DNA from: Mesobacillus subterraneus
GTDB taxonomy: Bacteria; Bacillota; Bacilli; Bacillales; Cytobacillaceae
DNA length: 64,000 nt
Direction: 5' to 3'
Assembly: GCF_023715485.1 (NCBI RefSeq)
Contig: NZ_JAMBOF010000013.1
Location: forward strand, 1 to 64,000
Under the pieces are notes generated by a model. The model was not told where the DNA came from and searched no databases. It was given only the letters and a program-made list of their open reading frames with translations. The position numbers and the translations under genes are program-made. Shown here in pieces: positions 15,753-24,890 of this stretch. Numbering within the stretch: position 1 is the stretch's first letter; each line of letters opens with the position of its first letter.

Positions 15753-16919
15753 TTAAAAGTTTTCAAAAAAAGTTTTAATTACATCTGCCCCGCCAATGAA
15801 AGTTCCAAACGAAGCACCGATATTAGAAAGTAAGACAATAAGCAGAATCCTGCTTACTTTATTTCGCCAAAAACCTTTTACGCTGAAGACATCTTCTGAA
15901 AGAGTTTCAAAATCCCTGACGCTAGGCCTGCGAATATAGGCTTGTGCGAGACCCGCAAACCAGCCTGCTGCAAGCAAGGGATGAAGAGCTGTAAAAGGCG
16001 CGGCTACAAAAGCGGTAAGGATGGTCAGTGGATGGCCCATCGCAATAGCAGTTCCTAAAGCGGATAACGAACCGGTCCATAAAATCCAACTGATTGACTG
16101 GTCTAGCCCTGCAGATGGGTTAGCGAAAAAAGTAAAAACGATGAGTGCCACAATCAAAATCGGTATACTCCAGCCGATAATCTTCGGCCAATTGGATTTT
16201 GGCGGAATCGCCGTTAACTTTTTCAAATCGTGCTCTTTTTTAATTTCTTCTTTTATTCCTGGTACGTGGGCAGCCCCAAGTACAGCAACGATTTTTTCTC
16301 CTGGTGCGTCCTTAATCTTCTGCGCCAGATACTGGTCACGCTCATCGATCAAGGGCTTCTTTAGGCGCGGAAATGTTTCAGTAAATTCATTCAGCATCGC
16401 ATTGATGGTATCTTGTTCCTTCATCTTCTCAAGATCTTCCTCAGAAATGCTATCCCTGCTGAAGATGCTCGTGATAATTTGGCTTAGCAAGATCGCTTTT
16501 CCTTTAAGACCAAGATTACCCCAGATCCTTGAAAAAGTGATCTGAATATTACGGTCAGCAAGTACGAGCTTTGCACCTGTCTCCTTTGCTGACTCTATTC
16601 CCTGAATCATTTCCTGTCCGGCCTTGATCCCCAGTTCCTTCGCCATCCTGTTTTGAAAAGAAGAAATAGCAAGATTCATCAGCAGCAATGATGCCCTCTT
16701 TTCCTTAATAACCTGGATGATGTCCATTTCCTTCCATTTCGCGCCTTCAGTAATTGTTTTATAGCGCTGCTCGTCCAATTCCACACAGACAGAATCCGGT
16801 CTTTCTGCTTCGATTACCTCTTTAACCTGCTCAGCACTATGCTTAGAAACGTGAGCTGTTCCAATCAGTATGTATTCTTTTCCATTCATTTCAATTCTCG
16901 TTATGTTTTCTTCGACCAT
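15753..16919 (-). CDS. TraB/PrgY (GumN-like) family membrane protein
   Basis: 388 residues. The N-terminal TraB/GumN domain (~1-235) contains the conserved GTAHVSKHS (residues ~18-26) and GAAHVPGI (~211-218) His motifs and CVELDEQRY; the C-terminal part has four membrane helices (~245-385). The family is related to eukaryotic Tiki-type putative metalloproteases and to enterococcal PrgY/TraB, which limit pheromone activity. The physiological role in Bacillus is unknown. The ATG is preceded by AAGGAAGG. Monocistronic with its own terminator. Confidence 0.88.
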   Translation of the reverse strand: MVEENITRIEMNGKEYILIGTAHVSKHSAEQVKEVIEAERPDSVCVELDEQRYKTITEGAKWKEMDIIQVIKEKRASLLLMNLAISSFQNRMAKELGIKAGQEMIQGIESAKETGAKLVLADRNIQITFSRIWGNLGLKGKAILLSQIITSIFSRDSISEEDLEKMKEQDTINAMLNEFTETFPRLKKPLIDERDQYLAQKIKDAPGEKIVAVLGAAHVPGIKEEIKKEHDLKKLTAIPPKSNWPKIIGWSIPILIVALIVFTFFANPSAGLDQSISWILWTGSLSALGTAIAMGHPLTILTAFVAAPFTALHPLLAAGWFAGLAQAYIRRPSVRDFETLSEDVFSVKGFWRNKVSRILLIVLLSNIGASFGTFIGGADVIKTFFENF

Positions 16920-17108
16920 AGATACCTTCCTTTATATAAACGACTGCATTCTATCTTATGTATTAATTTCTTATGATTCATTTTCCCATTATAACATGAA
17001 CCATGGGCTCAATTATAAAGAAAATTTAAAATCCCTATTCCTTACCCCAGTTGGCTTCTGCTCAGATGTCGGTGACGTTCTATCAATATTGCAAAGTTGT
17101 ACAAGAGA

Positions 17109-17155
17109 AAAGGCCGCACTTGAGTTTTAGACTCAAAGGGCGGCCTTTCCTTTAA
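17109..17155. terminator. Hairpin, probable terminator
   Basis: Stem AAAGGCCGC / GCGGCCTTT with an inner CTTGAG / CTCAAG extension, T/C-rich tails on both sides. It lies just past the small leftward gene at 17160-17270. Confidence 0.75.
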
Positions 17156-17159
17156 TCGT

Positions 17160-17270
17160 TTATTTTGAGTAGCTTTTAATACTAGTTGTTTTTCGGCTAT
17201 CAATCATTTTCTTCACGATTGGGTATACGACTGGTCCCCATTTGATTGCGGCCCTGATCAGTTTATTCAT
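17160..17270 (-). CDS. Small basic protein (36 aa), unknown
   Basis: ATG-initiated with a strong GGAGGG. The product MNKLIRAAIKWGPVVYPIVK (then KMIDSRKTTSIKSYSK) is an amphipathic basic helix followed by a Ser/Lys tail, reminiscent of membrane-binding peptides. It is followed by a hairpin terminator on the same strand. Short, but the ribosome site and terminator support it. Confidence 0.65.
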   Translation of the reverse strand: MNKLIRAAIKWGPVVYPIVKKMIDSRKTTSIKSYSK

Positions 17271-17355
17271 GAGCAATCCCTCCTCATTTCTTACTGCTTG
17301 TATACCCGGGTTACTGGACAGCCAATCCTGCATTTTTTTGGAAAAGCGTTATAAA

Positions 17356-17913
17356 TTACTTTACCGGAGAAAGTTCACTTTCTGTTACCCATTGGTGGTT
17401 CGTGACTTTTTCAGAACCGTCTGTCGGATTAAAATCAACCATATATACCGTCATTTCTTCTGCTGTATCGATTGTTGCTTTTGCTCCTTTCATCCCTTTC
17501 ATATGATCCGTATTGATCGTTGCCTCATCACCTGGCTTCAATGGGTCGTCACCAGCATCAAGAAGCTCCTCATGGATAACCCATTTATGGTTTTCAACTC
17601 GTTCTCCGCCCGTGGTCGGGTCATAGGATAAAGAATAGACAACTGTATCGTAGGCTCCAACAATCGTTGCTTCTGCTCCATCCATTCCTGGCATGTGATC
17701 CTCTGTAATAATAGCCATGCTCCCCACTTTATAGGTCGAATTTTCAGCATCCTTCAACCCTTCGGGAAGCTCTCCTGATCCAGAATGGTCCATATTGGCA
17801 TGGCTGCTATGGTCTGTTTCGCTTTTTTTCTCAACATCACCAGAACAAGCTGTTAAAAAAAGAGCTGTCGTGACCGAAATCATCACCATTAAAAATTTCC
17901 CTTTTAGTTTCAT
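17356..17913 (-). CDS. YdhK-family lipoprotein (two DUF1541 repeats)
   Basis: A 185-residue exported lipoprotein with lipobox LTAC (Cys23). A short His/Asp/Met linker (HSSHANMDHSGSG, ~37-49) precedes two tandem DUF1541 repeats (~60-118 and ~125-182), each starting KVGSMAIITEDHMPGMDGA / KPGDEATINTDHMKGMKGA. The repeated DHMxGMxGA and the His/Met content are compatible with copper or another soft metal, but no function is established. GAGGAGG precedes the ATG. A single gene. Confidence 0.9.
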   Translation of the reverse strand: MKLKGKFLMVMISVTTALFLTACSGDVEKKSETDHSSHANMDHSGSGELPEGLKDAENSTYKVGSMAIITEDHMPGMDGAEATIVGAYDTVVYSLSYDPTTGGERVENHKWVIHEELLDAGDDPLKPGDEATINTDHMKGMKGAKATIDTAEEMTVYMVDFNPTDGSEKVTNHQWVTESELSPVK

Positions 17914-18084
17914 ATGATTTCCTCCTCTAGTTCTTATATTTAACTTTATAACAGGAAATTGTGCAGAAAATATCGAGCAACAATCACGATTTCTGCTTGC
18001 TAACTAAATGGCAAATTTTCAAAAAGTTTTAACTCCCTAAAAAACAGGTAAATTCTCTTTATAACAGCAAAGTAAGGAGCAACT

Positions 18085-20040
18085 ATGTCACCAAGAATCT
18101 TTAAAGTACTTATCTTATTTTCAATTATTTTAACGGGTATGGAAGGATCGATTGCCTCGGCAGAAAATGATAATCAGGTGATCCTTATATCCTTTGATGG
18201 AATGCGCAATGATTTAACCCGTAAATATGTCAAAGATGGAAAGCTTCCTCATATAGAAGAGGTCATTAAAGATGGGACGATAGCAAAATATGCAAAAACA
18301 GTAAGCCCATCGCTTACGGCTCCATCACACGCCGCTATAGCGACAGGAGCAACTCCCCTCAAAACGTCGATTGTCAGCAATGTATGGCAGGAACCAGATG
18401 AGGGGCTCACGAACAAGCAAGACGCATTCTTAAGCAAGCTTGAGGTTGACCCGCTCTGGGTAGCAGCGAGGAAACAGGGGAAAACGACGGCAACAGTTGC
18501 TTTTGCGGGTGCCAATCCGCAAACTGGGAAACAAGCAGACTATACGATTTATTATGGAGATACATGGTCACCAAGCAGCCAGGAAAAACTGACCTTCACG
18601 GAAGCCATAGATTGGAAGCACTCTCCTCAGAGTTATAGTCCTTTAAAGGAATCATCTTTCTCTATTAAAGTCGAGAACGGTAAAAATCAGACCATTCACG
18701 TGTTGGCATATGATTCAACAAATGATCAAGAGGTAAACTACAATCAATTTATTGTAGCTGAAAGTAAAGAGGCTGATGCTAAGGCAGTTCAGAATAAGTC
18801 CTGGGGATCTGTCATGCTGGAGGTTAAGGAAGGCAAGACAGCCGGCTTTTGGTTTAAGTTATCTCTACAAGATCAAAAACTGGAAAACGGAGCTCTCATC
18901 TATCGATCTGCCGTTACCTCGGGACTGATTGATGGACCTGAAGGGTTTTCAGAGGAAATCAGAAATCGATTTGGATTTTTCCCTCCCCAGGATGATGATA
19001 CAGCTCTGGAAGAAGGCTGGATTTCAAGGAAGGAATATGAACAGATTACTGAAAGATTTGTTAACTGGGTAACAGATGTTTCTCTTTTTATTAAAAACGA
19101 ATATGAACCTGATCTGCTGATGTTCTATGCCCCGCAAATCGATCATCAGGAGCATAAATATTTATTAACAGATCCAAGGCAGCCAGACTATACGCCGGAA
19201 ATGTCCAAAAAATACATGGAGTATATAGAATGGGCCTATCAGACAGCAGATCAAGTGGTGGGTAAAACGGTAAAATCTCTTGATGAAAACGATCATCTAT
19301 TTATTGTTTCTGACCACGGCATGGAACCAGCCCACTCTGCACTGGAACCGAATAAAGTGTTAAAGGACAACGGCCTGCTTGTTTTGGACTCCAAAGGCAA
19401 AATTGATTATGAAAAAACAAAAGCAATTGCCATTCCAAGCGGTTCGGCTGCACATGTATATATTAACCTTGAATCAAGAGAAAAAGCGGGAATTGTACCC
19501 CAGCAGGATTATGAAAAAGTTAGAGAGGAAATCATACAATCCTTTAATCAGGTTGAGGTGAACAGGAATGAAAACGGACCGGTTGTTTCACATCATCTAA
19601 AAGAAATGTGGGACAGCATGTTTAATGAGGGTTTATCACTTACTGCCTTAAAGGAAAATTCCAGGGATTTGTATGGATATCTTATGAACTCTAACATTCA
19701 TCCATATCAGGACATAAAAAAGATCCCGAAAAAAGGAAATTCAGAAATGAAGGATCAAAATGAGGGAGACATATTATTAATGGCTGCTCCTGGCTATATC
19801 ATGGGTGAGGGAATGTCAGAGATCGTCAAGCCTTCTCCAGAACTGGGAACCCATGGCGGAGACCCTAATCGCGAAAAATTGAAGGCTGTCTTTATGGCAA
19901 TGGGTCCAGAAATAGATGAAGGCAAACAAATACAGCCCACTTCGAATTTAGATATCGCCCCGACCATTTATGAAATACTCGGACTTGAAACCCCTTCCTT
20001 TGTAGAAGGCAAACCGATAGAAAAATTAAGAGTGAGATAA
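18085..20040 (+). CDS. Exported alkaline-phosphatase-superfamily phosphodiesterase
   Basis: 651 residues with an N-terminal signal peptide (~1-26, cleavage near IASAEN). It is a type I phosphodiesterase/nucleotide pyrophosphatase-like hydrolase (PF01663 group) acting outside the membrane. Metal/nucleophile motifs: ILISFDGMRND (first Asp), SPSLTAPSHAAIATG (the Thr nucleophile region), YAPQIDHQEHKY (Asp/His), VSDHGMEPAH (Asp-His) and ELGTHGGDPN (His). About residues 185-290 form an insert not typical of the core, and 480-560 another. AAGGAG precedes the ATG. The substrate is not deducible. Confidence 0.88.
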   Translation: MSPRIFKVLILFSIILTGMEGSIASAENDNQVILISFDGMRNDLTRKYVKDGKLPHIEEVIKDGTIAKYAKTVSPSLTAPSHAAIATGATPLKTSIVSNVWQEPDEGLTNKQDAFLSKLEVDPLWVAARKQGKTTATVAFAGANPQTGKQADYTIYYGDTWSPSSQEKLTFTEAIDWKHSPQSYSPLKESSFSIKVENGKNQTIHVLAYDSTNDQEVNYNQFIVAESKEADAKAVQNKSWGSVMLEVKEGKTAGFWFKLSLQDQKLENGALIYRSAVTSGLIDGPEGFSEEIRNRFGFFPPQDDDTALEEGWISRKEYEQITERFVNWVTDVSLFIKNEYEPDLLMFYAPQIDHQEHKYLLTDPRQPDYTPEMSKKYMEYIEWAYQTADQVVGKTVKSLDENDHLFIVSDHGMEPAHSALEPNKVLKDNGLLVLDSKGKIDYEKTKAIAIPSGSAAHVYINLESREKAGIVPQQDYEKVREEIIQSFNQVEVNRNENGPVVSHHLKEMWDSMFNEGLSLTALKENSRDLYGYLMNSNIHPYQDIKKIPKKGNSEMKDQNEGDILLMAAPGYIMGEGMSEIVKPSPELGTHGGDPNREKLKAVFMAMGPEIDEGKQIQPTSNLDIAPTIYEILGLETPSFVEGKPIEKLRVR

Positions 20041-20043
20041 AAG

Positions 20044-20079
20044 AAAAAGCGAATCAATTCCCGATTGATTCGCTTTTTC
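20044..20079 (+). terminator. Phosphodiesterase terminator
   Basis: A 14-bp stem (AAAAAGCGAATCAA / TTGATTCGCTTTTT) with a 7-nt loop and a T run, 3 nt after the stop. Confidence 0.92.
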
Positions 20080-20140
20080 TATTTTCAATTATTTTCCATA
20101 GCCCCAGCTTCCGTGTGCTCGAATCAGTATGCTTAATGGT

Positions 20141-20935
20141 TCAATTTAAATACACTCTTTCTTGCCCTGTATACACATTCAATGAATCATTGCGGATAAA
20201 TCCTATTGTGGTAATACCTAGGTCCTCTGCAAGCTTCAGTGCCAGTTCAGTCGGGGCAGATTTAGAAAGGACAATTTCGCAGCCGATTTTGGATGCTTTC
20301 AATAAAATCTCTGCAGAAATCCTTCCGCTGAAGGCAAGGACTTTATCTTCAAGCGGAATATTGTTTTTCAGGCAATGCCCATAAATTTTATCCAGAGCAT
20401 TATGGCGGCCGATATCCATTCTTGAAATAACGACCTTGCCTGCCTGGCACAAGGCGGCATTATGGACGCCGCCTGTATTTTGGAAAACGGTTGACGAATC
20501 CTGCATTTCCTTCATCAACGAGAAACAATCGTCAGATGAAACCTTCACCCGTACCTTATCCATTTTCTTCGCAGTCAGAGCATCGTTTATGAAAACAAAT
20601 CCCTGTCTGCCGCCCCCACAACACGAGGTGATATATCTCTTACCTTGAAAGTTAAGAAAATACGGGTTCACTTTCTTAGTTTTGACATGAGCGGTCCCTG
20701 CTTTTCCATCGACCCAGAAATCCTCCAGATCATCAAATCGGCGAATGACTCCTTCAGATGCTAAAAATCCTGTTACAAGATCTTCGATATAATCCGGAGA
20801 ACACACAAGTGTGGCAAACTCGGTCCCATTGATTTTGATTGTGACCGGGTGTTCTGTGACCACACTATCTACAATGCGTTCAGCTCCTCCATTACCTAAT
20901 CGGAGGACTTCTCGCTTCACTTCAATCGGTTCCAA
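20141..20935 (-). CDS. fdhD: Formate dehydrogenase accessory sulfurtransferase FdhD
   Basis: A 264-residue cytosolic protein that passes sulfur from a cysteine desulfurase to the molybdenum cofactor of formate dehydrogenase. Family signatures: the Cys pair in YITSCCGGG (residues ~113-121), ending a flexible loop, NTGGVHNAAL (~162-171), DIGRHNALDK (~182-191), FSGRISAEI and ILSKSAPTELA-type sequence near 222-232. It stands apart from the leftward formate operon upstream but on the same strand, with about 110 nt between it and the CxxC protein gene. Confidence 0.95.
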   Translation of the reverse strand: MEPIEVKREVLRLGNGGAERIVDSVVTEHPVTIKINGTEFATLVCSPDYIEDLVTGFLASEGVIRRFDDLEDFWVDGKAGTAHVKTKKVNPYFLNFQGKRYITSCCGGGRQGFVFINDALTAKKMDKVRVKVSSDDCFSLMKEMQDSSTVFQNTGGVHNAALCQAGKVVISRMDIGRHNALDKIYGHCLKNNIPLEDKVLAFSGRISAEILLKASKIGCEIVLSKSAPTELALKLAEDLGITTIGFIRNDSLNVYTGQERVYLN

Positions 20936-21049
20936 AGTTTTACCACCTCGTTTCTTATAATTTAAAAATTGTCATTTTCGTTTATAATCTCCTCTTACCG
21001 AGACAGCCAAATGGGGTACGAAAAGGATCTAACTAAAAATCAACCTCAT

Positions 21050-21190
21050 CTAAAAGGCCCAATCACCTAAAGTGTGAAACTTCCGGTCCTCACGGCAGCT
21101 TTCACATACATGAAGCGTCACAGCCTGAATCATTTCGTCTTCCTGTTTCTCGAAATCCTCTTTTGTCCCGCATACTTCACATAATCTCAA
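21050..21190 (-). CDS. Small CxxC...CxxC protein (46 aa) of the formate operon
   Basis: A TTG start behind AGAGGTG. The product begins (M)RLCEVCGTKED and later has HVCESCRED, two CxxC pairs 25 residues apart, the layout of a treble-clef/zinc-ribbon fold. It ends GDWAF. It follows the HMA-like gene by 20 nt and is the last gene of the focA-fdhA operon. No family name is known to me; a zinc- or iron-sulfur-binding accessory factor is possible. Confidence 0.75.
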   Translation of the reverse strand: MRLCEVCGTKEDFEKQEDEMIQAVTLHVCESCREDRKFHTLGDWAF

Positions 21191-21210
21191 ATCAATCACC
21201 TCTTATATAA

Positions 21211-21423
21211 TCATTCGCTAACAAGATTAAATCCTGCTTCGCGCACCGCCTGTTCAAAATCATCCGAAGACGCCATTCGTTCATCAAACCGGATTGATAC
21301 TGTTTTATGCTGCGAACTTGCTTCAGCCTGGGAGATCCCCCAGACATCAAGCATTGCCTGGGTGATTTTTTCGGCGTCTTCCGATGTATTCAGATCGCTG
21401 ACTTGAAAAGTCTGTTCCTTCAT
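21211..21423 (-). CDS. Small HMA-like domain protein without CxxC (70 aa)
   Basis: The predicted order beta-alpha-beta-beta-alpha-beta and phrases such as TSEDAEKITQAMLDVWGI, KTVSIRFDE and FEQAVREAGFNL match the ferredoxin-like heavy-metal-associated (HMA) fold of copper chaperones, but the metal-binding CxxC is missing. The ATG at 21423 follows AAAGGTGG; the frame extends 7 codons further without a better site. It lies 13 nt after the DUF1641 gene in the formate dehydrogenase operon. Metal-independent regulatory or assembly role is an inference. Confidence 0.75.
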   Translation of the reverse strand: MKEQTFQVSDLNTSEDAEKITQAMLDVWGISQAEASSQHKTVSIRFDERMASSDDFEQAVREAGFNLVSE

Positions 21424-21436
21424 GGTTACACCACCT

Positions 21437-21934
21437 TTACTCACGCTTTTCCCTGTTCTTCAGGAAGGCTTCGCCCATTCCCTCCATAAAATCGACCATC
21501 GTTGTCATCGCGGCGCGAATTTCTGGACTCCGCAGCCTGATTCTCATTTTCCAAATGCTTTGTTTCTTGCCTTGTTCCCCCGTCTGGGACATGCGCTTCA
21601 GTCCAAGGGTTACTCCCTGCAAAAGAGTATCAAGCTGGCCTGGCTGCAGACCTCCCAGAAACTTAAATAAACCAAAACCGCTTTTGATGATATTATGGAC
21701 GGCAGGCTGGTTAACCTGCTGCATGGCAATGACCCCTACCTCATTACGCTGTTTTATTAATGCACCCGCAGTCTCAAAAACATGAACCTCATGGAGCTCT
21801 TTTGTCAATTCAATGAATGAAAGAACTGCTTCCTTATTTTCAGCAAGAGCTTTAAGAATTTCATCAACTGCCTGTGCCTGCACATCTGCCTCGTTTGCGA
21901 TCCCTCTGCTAATTTGCCTGATCGGTTTCGCCAT
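21437..21934 (-). CDS. DUF1641 protein (YjgD/YrhD-type)
   Basis: A 165-residue helical DUF1641 protein, which in Bacillus always accompanies the YjgC/YrhE-type formate dehydrogenase catalytic subunit; proposed to be a subunit or assembly partner. The characteristic segment is KSGFGLFKFLGGLQPGQLD (residues ~85-103). Its start lies inside the end of fdhA (26-nt overlap), so the two are translationally coupled. Confidence 0.88.
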   Translation of the reverse strand: MAKPIRQISRGIANEADVQAQAVDEILKALAENKEAVLSFIELTKELHEVHVFETAGALIKQRNEVGVIAMQQVNQPAVHNIIKSGFGLFKFLGGLQPGQLDTLLQGVTLGLKRMSQTGEQGKKQSIWKMRIRLRSPEIRAAMTTMVDFMEGMGEAFLKNREKRE

Positions 21935-24890
21935 AATGCCCCTCCTTCAAATCATCGATTTCGGAGATTGGAATATAATCCGAACGCTGCCATTTTTCCT
22001 CGACCTTCACGCTTATTTGCGGAATCCTGTTCCCAAACCGATGATTATGCTTGGGCAGCGGCGGTTCGCCCGTCGTTTCAAGCACTTCCATTTTAACGCT
22101 CATTTCCTTATAAGCCGGAGTATGGGTTATGATGTCATGGTAGCTGCTCGTCAGCCTGTTAACGGCTTCATTATCCTCTGCAGAGTTCATCGGCAAATAA
22201 AGTTCCTTGCCCTTAACCCTGTCCGTGACTATTACTCGGACTTCAACATGTCCATAAGGAGATGTCAGCCCAACAAGTGCGCCATCTTCAAGACCTCGTT
22301 CTGCTGCAAGCTCTGGTGAAATTTCAAGCCAGACATCAGGCACCTTATGAACGAGCCCTTCCGTCTTATGCGTCATATTGCCTTCATGGAAATGCTCCAG
22401 CAGGCGGCCATTGTTCAAATGCAAATCATAGTCCCCGCCTGGATCAAATGGTATTGTCCATTCGACTGGAAACAGTCTCGCCTTTCCATCCGGGAATGCA
22501 AATTTATCCGTATATAAAAGCGGTGTATCGGTTCCATCCGCTTTTACCGGCCAGACGAGCGATTCCCACTCCTCAAGACGCTCATAGCTGACTCCGGCAA
22601 ACATCGTCGCAAGCTTTGCTGCCTCATCCATAATTTCCGATGGATGCTGATAATTCCAATTTGCTCCCAGCCGGTTCGCCAGTTCCTGAAAAATCAGCCA
22701 ATCCGGTTTTGAATCACCCATCGGCTCGAACACCTTGTAAAATCTTTGGATCCGTCTTTCTGTATTGGTAAAAGTACCGTCCTTTTCAAGGCTTGGTGCT
22801 GCCGGTAAAATAACATCGGCAAATTGAGCCGTTTTACTGAAGAAGATATCCTGGACAACAAAGAAGTCCAGTTTTTCAAAAGTCGAGTGAACATAGTTAG
22901 AATTCGCATCGACAATGGCCATATCTTCACCAAACAGGTAAAGGGCTTTCAGCTTGCCTTTATTGACCGCTTCAACCATATGGTGATTGTCATAACCAGG
23001 ATTTTCGGGAAGCTTCACGCCCCATGCTTTTTCATACTTCGCCCTGACTGCCTCATCCTGCACGGGCTCATATCCTGGCATCCAAGGCGGAAGTGTTCCG
23101 AAATCACAGGCGCCCTGTACATTGTTATGCCCACGAAGCGGGTAAGCTCCAGTGCCAGTGCGACCGTAGTTTCCAGTGACCAACAGCAAGTTGGAGATGG
23201 CTGTACTAGTATCGGATGCTCCCATATGCTGAGTCACACCCATCGCCCACAGCATACAGACGGATTTTGCTTCCTTGATCATTTCTGCAAGCGCAAGAAG
23301 CTGCTTCATGCTGAGACCTGTTTTTTCAACTGCGTATTCAAGCGTGTATTTTTCCAGTGAAGCTTTAAATTCTTCGACACCGTTGACTCTCTCTGTAAGG
23401 AAATTTGCATCCTCCCAGCCCTGGTCGAAAAAGTATTTCGCAATCGCGTTCAGCATAATGATATCTGATCCCGGCTTTGGATGGAGGTGGAGGTCGGCTC
23501 TTTGCGCAAGTTCGTTTTCCCTTAAATCAACAACAACCAGCTTTTGGCCATGAAGCTTATGAGCACGTTTGATACGTGTAGCCAAAACTGGATGAGACTC
23601 AGCTGGATTCGCGCCAACAACAATGATTAGTTCAGATGCCATGATATCTTCCATCGTCCCTGAATCACCACCGAGTCCAACCGTTCTCATTAAACCGGTA
23701 GTCGCAGGAGACTGACAGTATCTCGAGCAATTATCCACATTGTTGGTACCCATGATCGCACGTGCGAACTTTTGGAAAAGGAAGTTCTCTTCATTCGAGC
23801 ATTTTGATGATGCGATATACCCTATTGAATCTGGACCGTACTCTTCCTTAATGCCGGATAATTTTTCAGCAATAAGCGACAGCGCCTCGTCCCAGGTCGC
23901 CTCCACAAATTCATCGCCTTTGCGGATCAGCGGCTTCGTCAGGCGCTCCTCGCTGTTGACAAAATCCCAGCCCCATTTCCCTTTTACACAAGTGGAAATT
24001 CCGTTGACCGGAGCTTCCGTTTTCGTCTGGATTTTGAGAATTTCACGATCCTTCGTCCACACTTCAAAGCTGCAGCCGACTCCGCAATACGTACATACGG
24101 TCTTTGTCCGCTTAATCCTTGCCTTTCTCATCGCCGCTTCCACTTCAGAGACCGCAAAAATTTCCCGGTAGCCAGGTTCCACTTCTTTTGTCAAATCAAT
24201 CATCGGGGCAAGGATGTTTGGAGCGATCCCTGTCAGGAAGCCCGCGTTTCCGACCATCGATTTTTCCATCAAAGCATTGCACGGGCATACATTTACACAA
24301 TGGCCGCAAGAAACGCAGGAAGACTCGTCAATTGGTACGTCATTGTCCCATATGACACGCGGAACTTCGCGGCTCCAGTCGATTGTCAGCGTTTCATTCA
24401 CCTGCAAATCCTGACATGCCTCCACACACCTGCCACATAAAATACATTGATCCGGCTCATATCGGTAAAATGGATGCGAATTATCTGGCGGATAAGGCTT
24501 CGCTGCAAATGGATATTTTTGGTGTGCCAGTCCCATTTCCTCAACCGTGTTATGTATTGTGCAATTCCCGTTGTTGTTATCACAAACCGTGCAATAGAGC
24601 TCATGATTCTTTAAAATTCGGGACATCGCTTCATACTGCGCAGCTTTTACATCCCCGGACATCGTATCTATTTTCATGCCTGGTTCGACTTTTAACGTAC
24701 ATGACCTGGCCAATTGTCCATCTGCCATAACATAGCAGGTGTCACATGTCTGGATGGTGCCGAGGTCTGGATGATAACAAATTCCCGGAATGAAAACATC
24801 CTCTGCCCGTGCCACCTCTAGAATCTTTTGGCCTTCCATGGCAGGATAATCCTTGCCATTAATATTAACCGTAAAACGTGAATCACTCAT
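21909..24890 (-). CDS. Formate dehydrogenase, catalytic (alpha) subunit, YjgC/FdhF type
   Basis: A 993-residue cytosolic molybdenum/tungsten bis-MGD enzyme predicted to oxidise formate to CO2. Domain order: N-terminal [2Fe-2S] domain (Cys38, 49, 52, 64), a His/Cys [4Fe-4S] NuoG-like segment (His96, Cys100, 103, 110), two ferredoxin [4Fe-4S] clusters (Cys149-159 and Cys192-204), then the catalytic part with its [4Fe-4S] (Cys266, 269, 273, 301), the Mo-ligand region SRYCQSPATTGL (Cys392, no selenocysteine) and the C-terminal molydopterin-dinucleotide domain (~870-970). Residue 393 is Gln where E. coli FdhF has the catalytic His. It overlaps the transporter gene upstream (8 nt) and the DUF1641 gene downstream (26 nt). 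Confidence 0.95.
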   Translation of the reverse strand: MSDSRFTVNINGKDYPAMEGQKILEVARAEDVFIPGICYHPDLGTIQTCDTCYVMADGQLARSCTLKVEPGMKIDTMSGDVKAAQYEAMSRILKNHELYCTVCDNNNGNCTIHNTVEEMGLAHQKYPFAAKPYPPDNSHPFYRYEPDQCILCGRCVEACQDLQVNETLTIDWSREVPRVIWDNDVPIDESSCVSCGHCVNVCPCNALMEKSMVGNAGFLTGIAPNILAPMIDLTKEVEPGYREIFAVSEVEAAMRKARIKRTKTVCTYCGVGCSFEVWTKDREILKIQTKTEAPVNGISTCVKGKWGWDFVNSEERLTKPLIRKGDEFVEATWDEALSLIAEKLSGIKEEYGPDSIGYIASSKCSNEENFLFQKFARAIMGTNNVDNCSRYCQSPATTGLMRTVGLGGDSGTMEDIMASELIIVVGANPAESHPVLATRIKRAHKLHGQKLVVVDLRENELAQRADLHLHPKPGSDIIMLNAIAKYFFDQGWEDANFLTERVNGVEEFKASLEKYTLEYAVEKTGLSMKQLLALAEMIKEAKSVCMLWAMGVTQHMGASDTSTAISNLLLVTGNYGRTGTGAYPLRGHNNVQGACDFGTLPPWMPGYEPVQDEAVRAKYEKAWGVKLPENPGYDNHHMVEAVNKGKLKALYLFGEDMAIVDANSNYVHSTFEKLDFFVVQDIFFSKTAQFADVILPAAPSLEKDGTFTNTERRIQRFYKVFEPMGDSKPDWLIFQELANRLGANWNYQHPSEIMDEAAKLATMFAGVSYERLEEWESLVWPVKADGTDTPLLYTDKFAFPDGKARLFPVEWTIPFDPGGDYDLHLNNGRLLEHFHEGNMTHKTEGLVHKVPDVWLEISPELAAERGLEDGALVGLTSPYGHVEVRVIVTDRVKGKELYLPMNSAEDNEAVNRLTSSYHDIITHTPAYKEMSVKMEVLETTGEPPLPKHNHRFGNRIPQISVKVEEKWQRSDYIPISEIDDLKEGHYGETDQAN

